NCBI RefSeq assembly: GCF_002277815.1
Contig: NZ_NKJI01000012.1
Span: 1-64,000, forward strand
Length of the DNA: 64,000 bases
Direction of reading: 5' to 3'
Source of the DNA: Pseudomonas sp. ERMR1:02
GTDB lineage: Bacteria > Pseudomonadota > Gammaproteobacteria > Pseudomonadales > Pseudomonadaceae
Positions 54,405-61,900 of the stretch are shown piece by piece. The notes under the pieces are model-generated. The model did not search any database and was not told the origin of the DNA. It was given only the letters and a program-made list of their open reading frames with translations. Made by a program: the position numbers and the translations under genes. Each line of letters starts with the position of its first letter. Position 1 is the first letter of the stretch.

Positions 54405-55055
54405 ATGGCCACATACGAAATCCTGATTGCCGATGATCACCCGCTTTTTCGTTCCGCCTTGCATCAAGCGTTGACCCTTGGCCTTGGCCCGAATGTCCGT
54501 CTGGTGGAAGTGGCGAGCATTGCCGAGCTGGAAACCCGCCTGACAGAAAAGTCCGACTGGGATCTGGTGCTGCTCGATTTAAACATGCCGGGGGCATACG
54601 GTTTTTCCGGGCTGGTGCTTTTGCGCGGCCAGTACCCGCAGATTCCGGTGGTAATGGTCTCCGCCCAGGAAGAAGCCTCGGTGATGGTCAAGTCCCGTGA
54701 ATTCGGCGCCAGCGGCTTTATTCCCAAGTCCAGCGACCTGAGCGTGATCCAGAAGGCCGTGCGTGCGGTACTTGATGGCGATGTGTACTGGCCACCGCAA
54801 GCATTCGAAGCGGTCAGCGTTTCCGGCGAGGCCAAAGCGGCCAGTGAAGGACTTGCCAGCCTGACCCCGCAGCAGTTCCGGGTGTTGACGATGGTCTGCG
54901 AGGGTTTGCTGAACAAACAGATTGCCTACGAATTGAGTGTTTCCGAAGCGACCATCAAGGCCCACGTGACCGCAATTTTCCGTAAACTGAATGTGCGAAC
55001 CCGTACCCAGGCAGCGCTGCTCCTGCAACAACTTGAGTCAATTTCGAGCCATTGA
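54405..55055 (+). CDS. erdR: LuxR-type response regulator, ErdR-like
   Basis: 216 residues: a receiver domain with the acidic pair Asp10-Asp11 and phospho-acceptor Asp58 (LVLLDLNMPG), Lys in FIPKSS, then a NarL/LuxR helix-turn-helix (LTPQQFRVLTMVCEGLLNKQ, VSEATIKAHVTAIFRKLNV). The sequence MATYEILIADDHPLFRSALH matches Pseudomonas ErdR, which activates acetyl-CoA synthetase and alcohol-use genes. No histidine kinase gene is adjacent, consistent with an orphan locus. Symbol is by recognition, not by test. Confidence 0.8.
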   Translation: MATYEILIADDHPLFRSALHQALTLGLGPNVRLVEVASIAELETRLTEKSDWDLVLLDLNMPGAYGFSGLVLLRGQYPQIPVVMVSAQEEASVMVKSREFGASGFIPKSSDLSVIQKAVRAVLDGDVYWPPQAFEAVSVSGEAKAASEGLASLTPQQFRVLTMVCEGLLNKQIAYELSVSEATIKAHVTAIFRKLNVRTRTQAALLLQQLESISSH

Positions 55056-55130
55056 GGGCTGGCGTCTTCACGCTTTTTTGACTTGGGTTAATCTAGTTTT
55101 TCCACTCCTTTTTGGTCAGTTGCCTACACT

Positions 55131-55493
55131 ATGTCCCCTTTCAAAGGCCAGACCGGCCTGAAACGCATCCTTAATGCCTCTGGCTATTCCTTTGATGGCC
55201 TGCGCGCAGCCTTTACCGGTGAAGCAGCTTTCCGCCAGCTGGTTTTGCTCAACGTCATTCTGATCCCCTTGTCGTTCTTCCTGAACGTCAGTCGTGTCGA
55301 GCAGGCGCTGCTGATTGCAGTCTGCTTGTTGGCCCTGATTGTCGAGTTGCTTAACTCGGCAGTAGAAGCGGCCATCGACCGCATTTCCCTTGAGCGGCAC
55401 CCGCTATCAAAAAACGCCAAGGACATGGGAAGCGCCGCGCAACTGGTGGCGTTGACCATGATCGCGTTGGTGTGGGCAGTGATTCTGCTTTAG
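55131..55493 (+). CDS. dgkA: Diacylglycerol kinase
   Basis: Small trimeric inner-membrane enzyme that phosphorylates diacylglycerol, recycling lipid from membrane-derived glucan synthesis. 120 residues with three membrane segments (FRQLVLLNVILIPLSFFLNV; ALLIAVCLLALIVELLNSAV; AAQLVALTMIALVWAVILL). The signature ELLNSAVEAAIDRISLE holds the catalytic Glu and metal ligand. Its stop overlaps that of finR on the other strand by four bases. Confidence 0.95.
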   Translation: MSPFKGQTGLKRILNASGYSFDGLRAAFTGEAAFRQLVLLNVILIPLSFFLNVSRVEQALLIAVCLLALIVELLNSAVEAAIDRISLERHPLSKNAKDMGSAAQLVALTMIALVWAVILL

Positions 55494-56416
55494 GCGATTG
55501 TCGGCAGTACGATCTCGTCGCTGCGCTGGACCCCAGCGGTGAAAGCGCGGCACAGATCGAGGAACTCGCGCATCGCCGACGTCTGGTACTTCTGTTTGTG
55601 CCAGATGAAGTAGAACTGCCGCGCGAGGTCCAGATCCGGTGTCTCTACCGGCACCAGGCTGCCTCGGCGGAATGCGTCCCGCAGTGCCAGCCGCGAGATA
55701 CAGCCAATCCCCAGACCAGACTCCACCGCGCGCTTGATCGCTTCGGTGTGCTCCAGTTCCAGTCGGATGTTCAGCGCGCTGCGGTGATGACGCATGGCCT
55801 GATCGAACGTCAGCCGTGTCCCCGAGCCTTGTTCGCGCAGAATCCAGGCTTCATGGCTCAGTTCGTCCATGGTCGCGGTGCCGCGTTTGGCCAGCGGATG
55901 CTGTGGCGCGCAAAACACCACCAACTCATCTTCGACCCAGCTCTGCACTTCGATGTCCGGGTGGCTGCAGTCGCCTTCGATTAGACCCAGATCAATTTCG
56001 TAGTGGGCCACCTGTTGCACGATATTGGCGGTGTTCTGCACATGGAGCTTGACCTGGCTTTCCGGGTGGCGCTGCATGAAACCGCCGATCAGCAGGGTTG
56101 CCAGGTAATTGCCGATGGTCAGGGTTGCGCCCACCGCCAGTGAGCCGAAACCGGATTTGCCATTGAGCAGGTCTTCGATTTCCTTGGCCTGATCGAGCAC
56201 CGCCACCGCTTGCGGAAGCAGCTGTTTGCCGAGGGCGTTAAGGCTCAGCCGTTTACCGGCGCGGTCGAACAGCTGGCAGCTGGACTGGCGCTCCAGTTCG
56301 GTGACCGACGTGCTCGCCGCTGATTGCGAAAGGTTGAGCAAGCCCGCAGCACGGGACACGCTTTCCTGCTGGGCAACGGCGACGAATACTTGAAGTTGAC
56401 GGAGAGTAAATCGCAT
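55490..56416 (-). CDS. finR: LysR-family regulator FinR
   Basis: 308 residues from MRFTLRQLQVFVAVAQQESV (winged helix with SRAAGLLNLSQSAASTSVTE), then a LysR substrate domain (LAVGATLTIGNYLATLLIGG to FRRGSLVPVETPDLDL). Divergent from fpr, as in P. putida and P. aeruginosa, where FinR activates fpr under superoxide stress and sulfite assimilation signals. The longer frame to 56506 enters the shared promoter and is not used. Identification rests on the pairing with fpr. Confidence 0.85.
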   Translation of the reverse strand: MRFTLRQLQVFVAVAQQESVSRAAGLLNLSQSAASTSVTELERQSSCQLFDRAGKRLSLNALGKQLLPQAVAVLDQAKEIEDLLNGKSGFGSLAVGATLTIGNYLATLLIGGFMQRHPESQVKLHVQNTANIVQQVAHYEIDLGLIEGDCSHPDIEVQSWVEDELVVFCAPQHPLAKRGTATMDELSHEAWILREQGSGTRLTFDQAMRHHRSALNIRLELEHTEAIKRAVESGLGIGCISRLALRDAFRRGSLVPVETPDLDLARQFYFIWHKQKYQTSAMREFLDLCRAFTAGVQRSDEIVLPTIA

Positions 56417-56549
56417 ATCGATATAACCGATAACCCTTATCTTAATAATCCATTTAACAGATATTGTCTCTGCTATTAGAATGCGATGCAATTGCGCACC
56501 GGTCATTTAGTGCAGTGATGCGTAGACAAATCCCCAGGAGTCCCTGTAC
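56417..56549. promoter_or_regulatory. finR-fpr divergent promoter region
   Basis: AT-rich 133-base gap with ATATCGATAT (56414-56423 region), then ATAACCCTTAT, and a T-N11-A style inverted repeat is plausible for a LysR protein. The FinR site itself is not confirmed. Confidence 0.4.
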
Positions 56550-57329
56550 ATGAGCAACATGAACCACGAGCGTGTCCTCAGTGTTCACCACTGGAACGAC
56601 ACTCTGTTCAGCTTCAAGTGCACCCGTGATCCGGGCCTGCGCTTCGAGAACGGTCAGTTCGTGATGATCGGCCTGCAACAACCCAATGGCCGCCCGCTTA
56701 TGCGCGCTTACTCGATTGCCAGCCCGAACTGGGAAGAGCATCTCGAATTTTTCAGCATCAAGGTGCCTGATGGTCCGCTGACTTCCCAGCTGCAGCATCT
56801 GAAGGAAGGCGACGAGATCATCATCAGCAAGAAGCCTACCGGCACGCTGGTGCTGGATGACCTGAAGCCTGGCAAACATTTGTACCTGCTCAGCACCGGT
56901 ACCGGCCTGGCGCCTTTCATGAGCGTCATCCAGGATCCGGAAACCTACGAGCGTTTCGAAAAAGTGATCCTGTGCCACGGCGTGCGTTACGTCAACGAAG
57001 TTGCCTATCGCGAGTTCATCACCGAGCACCTGCCGCAGAACGAGTTCTTCGGCGACGCCCTGCGTGACAAGTTGATCTACTACCCGACCGTGACCCGCGA
57101 ACCGTTCGAGAACGAAGGTCGTCTGACCGACCTGATGCGCAGCGGCAAGCTGTTCAGCGACATCGGCCTGCCACCGATCAACCCGCAGGACGACCGCGCC
57201 ATGTTGTGCGGCAGCCCGAGCATGCTCGACGAAACCAGCGAAGTGCTGAACAGCTTCGGCCTGAAAGTCTCGCCGCGGATGCGCGAGCCGGGTGATTACC
57301 TGATCGAGCGTGCGTTCGTCGAGAAGTGA
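56550..57329 (+). CDS. fpr: Ferredoxin-NADP+ reductase
   Basis: FAD enzyme moving electrons between NADPH and ferredoxin, 259 residues. The FAD motif RAYSIASPNWEEHLEFFSIK, the NADP loop LSTGTGLAPFMSVIQDPETY and the C-terminal block MLCGSPSMLDETSEVLNSFG match bacterial class II Fpr; it ends in VEK rather than a long tail. The RBS (CCAGGAGTCCC) is good. The IS element begins 16 bases after its stop. Confidence 0.96.
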   Translation: MSNMNHERVLSVHHWNDTLFSFKCTRDPGLRFENGQFVMIGLQQPNGRPLMRAYSIASPNWEEHLEFFSIKVPDGPLTSQLQHLKEGDEIIISKKPTGTLVLDDLKPGKHLYLLSTGTGLAPFMSVIQDPETYERFEKVILCHGVRYVNEVAYREFITEHLPQNEFFGDALRDKLIYYPTVTREPFENEGRLTDLMRSGKLFSDIGLPPINPQDDRAMLCGSPSMLDETSEVLNSFGLKVSPRMREPGDYLIERAFVEK

Positions 57330-57350
57330 CCGCAGGTCACCTGTAATTGG

Positions 57351-57362
57351 ATGGACTCGCCC
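57351..57362 (+). repeat. Left IS inverted repeat
   Basis: ATGGACTCGCCC, exact complement of 58767-58778 and of a third copy at 57416-57427 that overlaps the transposase start codon. Confidence 0.85.
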
Positions 57363-57415
57363 AAGCCGAGGCGTCAATGCGCCACGGTGGCAGTCTAAAC
57401 AGCCAACGACAGCGA

Positions 57416-57427
57416 GGGCGAGTCCAT
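57416..57427 (+). repeat. Third copy of the IS terminal repeat, at the transposase start
   Basis: GGGCGAGTCCAT, same orientation as the right terminal repeat; its last AT are the first two bases of the transposase ATG. With the left repeat it can form a hairpin that would hide the ribosome binding site region. Confidence 0.75.
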
Positions 57428-58529
57428 GAAAAAGCATACTTCGATTGATCAATCCGTGTCTTCTTCCGATTTGTCGGCCTGCACAACCGTGGCGGTCGAT
57501 CTGGCCAAGCAGGTCTTTCAGGTCGCCGGTGAAGACGTCCTCGGCCAGGTGCACTACGAGCAGCGGATCAAGTCGCGCGAGGCGTTTTATGAGTTTCTCC
57601 GCCAGTTGCCGCCTCATGTCGTGGTGCTGATGGAGACCGGCCCGGGGGCTCAAGCCTGGGCCCGGCAGCTGCAAGACCAAGGCAATCTGGCGCGGATTCT
57701 TCCAGCCGGTTTGGTGGCCACACATCGCAGCGGGCCTAAGAATGATCGCAACGATGCGCTGGCGATTCTGCGGGCTGGTCGCGATGAAAAGATCTGCGCA
57801 GTGCCGGTCAAAAGCGTTGCGGCGCTGGCAATGCAGGCGTTGCATCGCGCCCGCCAAGGCTATGTGCGTCGACGCACGGCGGTGAGTAATCAGATGCGCG
57901 GCCTGCTGCTCGAGCACGGCGTGGCCTTGGCGCAGGGCGATGTGGCGATCAGTCAGAAAATTCCGCGGGTACTGGAAGATGCCACCCAGCCGGTGCCGGG
58001 CCTGCTGCGTGAACTGATCGACGAACTGTTGGCCGAGTGGCGCCATTTGGGCGAACGCATCAGCGTGCTGACGGGGCGCCTGGAAGTGGCCGCCAACGCC
58101 GACATGACGGCGAAGCGACTGATGACTGTGCGCGGCATCGGCCCAGTCACTGCCACGGCACTGGTGGCCAAGGAAACCAAGCCTGAGCGATTTCCCAATG
58201 CCCGCAAGTTTGCCGCGTACTTTGGCATGGTGCCTGACCAGTACAGCAGCGGGCAAACGGTCCGGCTGGGGGACATGACCAAGCGAGGCGATGTGTATTT
58301 ACGCAGCCTGATGATCCAGGGAGCCCATGCGGTGCTGCAACAACTACGACCTGATTCCCAGCAACCCGATGACCGCCGCTTGTTGCGCTGGATGAGCCGG
58401 CTGGGTCGTAAGGAGGCTGCGGTCAGGCTAGCCAACCGCAACCTGCGAATCGTCTGGGTGCTTCTCCAGAATGACCAGACTTATCGTCGCCAGGCTGGTG
58501 ATGGCCAGCAAGCGACGATGAGCCACTGA
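57426..58529 (+). CDS. IS110/IS1111-family transposase (DEDD recombinase)
   Basis: 367 residues. The N-terminal RuvC-like DEDD domain has Asp25 (VAVDLAKQVFQVA), Glu70 (LMETGPGAQAWA) and the Asp107/Asp110 motif (GPKNDRNDALAILRA). A helical middle follows, and then a C-terminal Tnp20 domain with the active serine in YSSGQTVRLGDMTKRGD (Ser274/Ser275). Proteins of this family use a bridge RNA to choose target and donor ends. The gene is full length and uninterrupted, so the element may be active. Confidence 0.92.
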   Translation: MKKHTSIDQSVSSSDLSACTTVAVDLAKQVFQVAGEDVLGQVHYEQRIKSREAFYEFLRQLPPHVVVLMETGPGAQAWARQLQDQGNLARILPAGLVATHRSGPKNDRNDALAILRAGRDEKICAVPVKSVAALAMQALHRARQGYVRRRTAVSNQMRGLLLEHGVALAQGDVAISQKIPRVLEDATQPVPGLLRELIDELLAEWRHLGERISVLTGRLEVAANADMTAKRLMTVRGIGPVTATALVAKETKPERFPNARKFAAYFGMVPDQYSSGQTVRLGDMTKRGDVYLRSLMIQGAHAVLQQLRPDSQQPDDRRLLRWMSRLGRKEAAVRLANRNLRIVWVLLQNDQTYRRQAGDGQQATMSH

Positions 58530-58599
58530 GCGACAGAGTTCTGCCACCGAGGTACTAACTGTCCGGCCCTTTGCTGAAAAAAAATTGACCCCAGGTAAG

Positions 58600-58740
58600 A
58601 CCGGCGTGGATTGATGCCTTAGCTCCTACTGGCCTTCGAGGCCTGACTGTAATCGGCATACCACGAGCTCTTCCAATTTTGGCCAGAAGCCGAAGACGGC
58701 TTCCTCGAATAGGCCTAATACATAGATGCAACGGGGCGGC
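58600..58740 (+). ncRNA. Predicted bridge RNA / seekRNA of the IS element
   Basis: In the 3' non-coding end two stem-internal-loop units lie in series. First unit 58605-58665: stems CGTGG/CCACG and ATGCC/GGCAT, apical hairpin GGCC-TTCGA-GGCC, loop sides AGCTCCTAC (58621-58629, complement of REP GTAGGAGCT) and CTGTA (58647-58651, same as the left target). Second unit about 58671-58727: hairpin GAAGCCG-AAGA-CGGCTTC, loop sides CCAATT (58673-58678, complement of the left IS end) and ATACATAG (58718-58725, same as the right IS end). This is the layout expected of target and donor loops. Exact ends are unknown. Confidence 0.7.
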
Positions 58741-58766
58741 GGTTTTTCAAAAGCGGGTAGACAGTG

Positions 58767-58778
58767 GGGCGAGTCCAT
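58767..58778 (+). repeat. Right IS inverted repeat
   Basis: GGGCGAGTCCAT, five bases before the REP resumes. Confidence 0.85.
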
Positions 58779-58783
58779 ACATA

Positions 58784-58879
58784 GGAGCTGGCTTGCCAGC
58801 GATGGATTTGAATTCACCGCGTTTTCCCGGTGAGCACGCGTCATCGTTTACGACCATCGCTGGCAAGCCAGCTCCTACA
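58784..58879. repeat. REPIN interrupted by the IS
   Basis: Arms GGAGCTGGCTTGCCAG and complement ending in CTCCTACA; the first four bases TGTA of the left arm are at 57342-57345, across the IS. The loop carries, on the minus strand, GATGGTCGTAAACGATGACG and matches the element at 4723-4822 along its length. Confidence 0.85.
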
Positions 58880-58918
58880 AAAGCCCGCGTTGCCTGAGAA
58901 GGTAGAGCGGGCTTTTTT
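58879..58918. terminator. Terminator downstream of trmO
   Basis: AAAAGCCCGC and GCGGGCTTTT arms with T runs on both strands, next to the REP. It would end the leftward trmO transcript. Confidence 0.7.
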
Positions 58919-58929
58919 GTTTCTGGTGT

Positions 58930-59628
58930 TTACACCTTCGCCGGAATGACTTCAAGGATTCGGATCGAATCCGGCGTCGGATAGTGCCAACGCACATCCA
59001 GATCCCAGAATTGCGCGCCATATTCCCGTTCGGGCGCCGGTGTCTGGTATGCCGGGCGTGGATCTTGCGCCAGACATTGCTCGATCAACTCGACCAAGGG
59101 TTCTGCAAGGCGTTGAGCGTGCCCGTGAGCCTGTTGCAGGGCGCTATCGGTCCACTGCACAGGAATCAGTTGCGGCGCGGCGCTGGCGATGCTGTTGGAG
59201 GCGTTATCGACGATATCGGCATAGGGCACGTAGGGTTTTATGTCGAGAATCGGCGTGCCGTCCAGCAGGTCAATGCCGGATATCCACAGGCGATCGGCCT
59301 CCACCTTGTCCAGTTTGACCACTGACTGGCCAATGCCGTTGGGGCGGTGGGTGGCGCGGGTGGCAAACACGCCCATGGACTTGTTGCCACCCAGGCGCGG
59401 TGGGCGGACTTTCAGTCGTGGCTTTTCTTCCAGGGCTTGATGAAACAGGAACAGCAACCAGACATGGCTGACCTGCTCCAGGCCCTGCACCGCATCGCCT
59501 TGATCGAAGGGCGCCACCAGTTCCAGTACACCGCGCGCGGCCGGAGCCAGTTGCGGTTGGCGCGGGATGGCGAACTTCTCCTTGAAACAGGAGCGTACGA
59601 AGCCGATGGGGGAGACGCTGTAGGTCAT
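58930..59628 (-). CDS. trmO: tRNA (N6-threonylcarbamoyladenosine37-N6)-methyltransferase
   Basis: SAM-dependent enzyme that N6-methylates t6A37 of tRNA-Thr. 232 residues. VSPIGFVRSCFKEKFAIPRQ, then HVWLLFLFHQ, FATRATHRPNGIGQSVVKLD and LDGTPILDIKPYVPYADIVD are TsaA/TrmO motifs of the small beta-barrel fold. The N-terminus matches the family start. It is also annotated tsaA or yaeB. Confidence 0.93.
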   Translation of the reverse strand: MTYSVSPIGFVRSCFKEKFAIPRQPQLAPAARGVLELVAPFDQGDAVQGLEQVSHVWLLFLFHQALEEKPRLKVRPPRLGGNKSMGVFATRATHRPNGIGQSVVKLDKVEADRLWISGIDLLDGTPILDIKPYVPYADIVDNASNSIASAAPQLIPVQWTDSALQQAHGHAQRLAEPLVELIEQCLAQDPRPAYQTPAPEREYGAQFWDLDVRWHYPTPDSIRILEVIPAKV

Positions 59629-59704
59629 GGTTTGGGTCGAGGCGGGGAAGAGGCGGGCATGATAACCCGATCGACCTGTGTTCAGTGGTGCCTATGACGG
59701 CCCT

Positions 59705-59797
59705 TTCGCGAGCAAGCCCGCTCCCACATTTGATCTTCAGCGAACACAATCTTGTGTCCGACAAAGATTAAGTGTGGGAGCGGGCTTGCTCGCGAAG
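59705..59797. repeat. REP pair, TGTGGGAGCGGGC type, reversed order
   Basis: TCGCGAGCAAGCCCGCTCCC comes first and its complement TGTGGGAGCGGGCTTGCTCG second, so the arms point outwards, opposite to the pair at 28083. A further AACACAA/TTGTGT stem lies in the loop. Between trmO and the SDR remnant. Confidence 0.85.
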
Positions 59798-59812
59798 GCG
59801 TCACCGCCGATC

Positions 59813-60247
59813 TCAGAGGCTAAAGCCACCATCCAACGGAATGATATTCCCGGTCATGTACGCCACGGCCGTGCTCGCCAGACTGATCGCCAATGCCGCC
59901 ATTTCCTCCTCGCGGCCCCAGCGCTTCATCGGAATCAATGCCGTATCCTGCGCCAACGCCTGCTCATCCTTGCCGATGTGCTGCGTCATCTTGCTCGGAA
60001 AGCGCCCGGGCGCGATCACATTGACGTTGATGTGCTGGCTCATCAGTTCCCGCGCCAGAATCCGCGAAAGCTGATGCAGCGCCGCTTTGCTTGGTCCGTA
60101 GGCGTGCTGGCAGGCTTCGGCGTCACGGGCGCAGACGTACACGGTGGCACCAGCCTCGACATAGGCCTTGGCGATCATTTTGCCGATACCACGGGTGCCG
60201 CCAGTCACTAGAGCGGTGCGGTCTCGCAGGGAAAAATAGGGATGCAT
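59813..60247 (-). pseudogene. SDR oxidoreductase (RhlG-like) with a large internal deletion
   Basis: 144 residues against about 250 for short-chain dehydrogenases. The N-terminus (LRDRTALVTGGTRGIGKMIA, nucleotide loop 15-22) joins abruptly at residue 47/48 to the catalytic YGPSK (Tyr50, Lys54) and the C-terminal half (INVNVIAPGRFPSKMTQHIG, ending MTGNIIPLDGGFSL). About 110 residues with the NAG motif and the catalytic Ser are missing, in frame. The remaining protein is unlikely to be active. It resembles the 3-oxoacyl-ACP reductase-like RhlG group. Confidence 0.8.
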
Positions 60248-60350
60248 GGCGAATCCTGAGAACTGAGGGTCTTTACACCCTAGTCGTCAGCCGCCGGAAG
60301 CGTAACCACTATTTTTGCGCGCAATGGGGGCTATGCAGCCTTGAACTGCT

Positions 60351-60436
60351 ACCGCCCCTGTAGGAGCACAGCTTGCTGGCGATGGCGTTTTGAAGATCGC
60401 CTTCGCCAGCAAGCTGTGCTCCTACAGGGGCGGTGG
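60351..60436. repeat. REP-like perfect inverted repeat, 32-base arms
   Basis: Arms begin ACCGCCCCTGTAGGAGCACA and end CTTGCTGGCGA, exact complements around a short loop. The arm core is a variant (GCACAGCTTGCTGGCGA) of the other REPs. Located between the SDR remnant and the DUF1456 gene. Confidence 0.8.
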
Positions 60437-60458
60437 CAGCTCAAGATTCGGGGGCGAT

Positions 60459-60929
60459 TTACTGCGGGCGTACGCGCAGGGTCAGGCCCTTGAGGAAGTT
60501 GCGCAGCAACTGGTCGCCGCACGGGCGGTAGTTGGTGTGGCCAAACTTGCGGAACAGTGCGCTCAGCTCAGGCTTGGACACCGGGAACTCGGCGGCCTTG
60601 AGGATCGCGTGCATGTCGTCTTCTTTCAGTTCGAAGGCCACGCGCAGTTTTTTCAGGATGATGTTATTGGTCACCGGCACTTCGATGGGCATTGGCGGAC
60701 GACTTTCGTCCTTGCCACGTTTGAAGGTCACCAGACCATCGAGGAAGTGCGCCATGACCTCGTCCGGGCAACGAACGAAGCCTTCCTCGTCTTCCTCTTT
60801 CTTGTCGAGGTACGTCAAAAGGTCTGCCAGGCTCACGTCCATGCCGCCGAGCTTGATGATCTCGATGACTTTCTTGTCGCTGATGTCGAGCATGTAGCGC
60901 ACGCTGCGCAGTACGTCGTTATGAATCAT
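60459..60929 (-). CDS. DUF1456 (YehS-family) protein
   Basis: 156 residues from MIHNDVLRSVRYMLDISDKK. It has two repeats of a helical motif: MLDISDKKVIEIIKLGG and AFELKEDDMHAILKAA, with FVRCPDEVMAHFLDGLVTFK and LSALFRKFGHTNYRPCGDQL. Cytosolic, function unknown; E. coli YehS is the named relative. A start 12 residues upstream is possible but lacks family support. Confidence 0.88.
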   Translation of the reverse strand: MIHNDVLRSVRYMLDISDKKVIEIIKLGGMDVSLADLLTYLDKKEEDEEGFVRCPDEVMAHFLDGLVTFKRGKDESRPPMPIEVPVTNNIILKKLRVAFELKEDDMHAILKAAEFPVSKPELSALFRKFGHTNYRPCGDQLLRNFLKGLTLRVRPQ

Positions 60930-61002
60930 GTGAGCAGTCCTGATATTCAGCAGTGGGCGCCGCACAACAGCGGCGCCGAAATATGTGGCGACGTGAAAAG
61001 TC

Positions 61003-61713
61003 TTAGAACTTCTCTTTGCCGGACAGGTAGCGCCATTGCCCCAGGGGCACTTTGCCGATGGACACGCCGCCGATACGAATGCGGCGGATGGCCACGACCT
61101 TAAGGCCGACGGCTTGGCAGAACAGGGCGATCACCCCCGGTTGCGGGTTCTTCATGGCGAAGCGCAGACGGTTTTCGTTCTGCCAGCTGGCCTTGACCGG
61201 TGGCAGTTCCTTGCCTTTGTAGGTCAGGCCGTGCTGCAAACGGTTGAGGCCATGCTCGACCATGTTGCCTTCGACCTCGACCACGTACTCCTGCTCGATC
61301 TTGCTGGCATCGGCGGTGAGCTTGCGCAAGATCTTCCAGTCCTGAGTGAATACCAGCAAACCGCTGGCATTGGCCTGCAGGTCGGTGCTGGCGGTCAGGC
61401 GCTGGAAGTGGCCCTTGAGTGGGCGTTTGCCGTAGCGGTGTTCTTCGCTCAGGGTCTCGGCGCTGAGGGTTGCCATGGCGCTGTCCGCGTCCATGCCGGC
61501 GGGCACGTTGAGCAGGATGGTCACCGGTTCCGGCGCGGTCGCCTTGGCGTCCTTGTCGAGTTCGACTTTCTGGGTGCCGACCTTGAACTGCGGCTCATCG
61601 ATGACTTCGCCGTCGACGGTGACCCAGCCGCCCTCGATGAACAGCTCAGCCTCTCGACGGGAGCAGCCGACGAGTTCGATGAGGCGTTTGGAGAGTCGAA
61701 TCGGGTCAGTCAT
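61003..61713 (-). CDS. rRNA pseudouridine synthase, RsuA/RluB/E/F family
   Basis: 236 residues: an N-terminal S4 RNA-binding domain (RLSKRLIELVGCSRREAELF, then IEGGWVTVDGEVIDEP) and a pseudouridine synthase domain. The catalytic loop reads RLTASTDLQANASGLLVFTQ with Asp in the expected place but without the usual RLDxxTxGLL wording, so it is a divergent member. It ends in RRIRIGGVSIGKVPLGQWRY. RluF-like by overall form; the modified base is not known from sequence. Confidence 0.85.
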   Translation of the reverse strand: MTDPIRLSKRLIELVGCSRREAELFIEGGWVTVDGEVIDEPQFKVGTQKVELDKDAKATAPEPVTILLNVPAGMDADSAMATLSAETLSEEHRYGKRPLKGHFQRLTASTDLQANASGLLVFTQDWKILRKLTADASKIEQEYVVEVEGNMVEHGLNRLQHGLTYKGKELPPVKASWQNENRLRFAMKNPQPGVIALFCQAVGLKVVAIRRIRIGGVSIGKVPLGQWRYLSGKEKF

Positions 61714-61800
61714 GACAGGGCCGTAACGAAAAAAGGGGTGGGCATTGTACCTGCCTGGCGCCGGTTAATCCCGGAACCTTTTGCGCCGCGTGGCAATTCG

Positions 61801-61884
61801 TGTAGGAGCTGGCTTGCCAGCGAGCAGGCCTGAGAGTCTTGCAGCGATCAACCGGCCGCCTTCGCTGGCAAGCCAGCTCCTACA
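61801..61884. repeat. REP pair, TGTAGGAGCTGGCTTGCC type
   Basis: Arms TGTAGGAGCTGGCTTGCCAG and complement; the loop AGCAGGCCTGAGAGTCTTGC lacks the conserved inner motif. Between the pseudouridine synthase and GNAT genes. Confidence 0.85.
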
Positions 61885-61900
61885 GTTATTCTGTGTTGTG

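Larger units (their letters stand above)
57346..58783 (+). mobile_element. IS110-family (IS1111-type) insertion sequence inside a REP
   Basis: About 1438 bases. Subterminal 12-base inverted repeats ATGGACTCGCCC (57351-57362) and GGGCGAGTCCAT (58767-58778) sit five bases from each predicted end, a hallmark of the IS1111 subgroup. There is no target duplication: the left flank ends CCTGTA and the right flank begins GGAGCTGGCTTGCC, which join to an intact REP end. One transposase gene, a short 5' non-coding end (about 75 bases) and a long 3' non-coding end (about 250 bases). Confidence 0.85.

Noticed and set aside
56454..58256. 600-codon minus-strand frame opposite fpr and the transposase
   Set aside because: It crosses two unrelated real genes and an IS boundary, so it cannot be an old gene.
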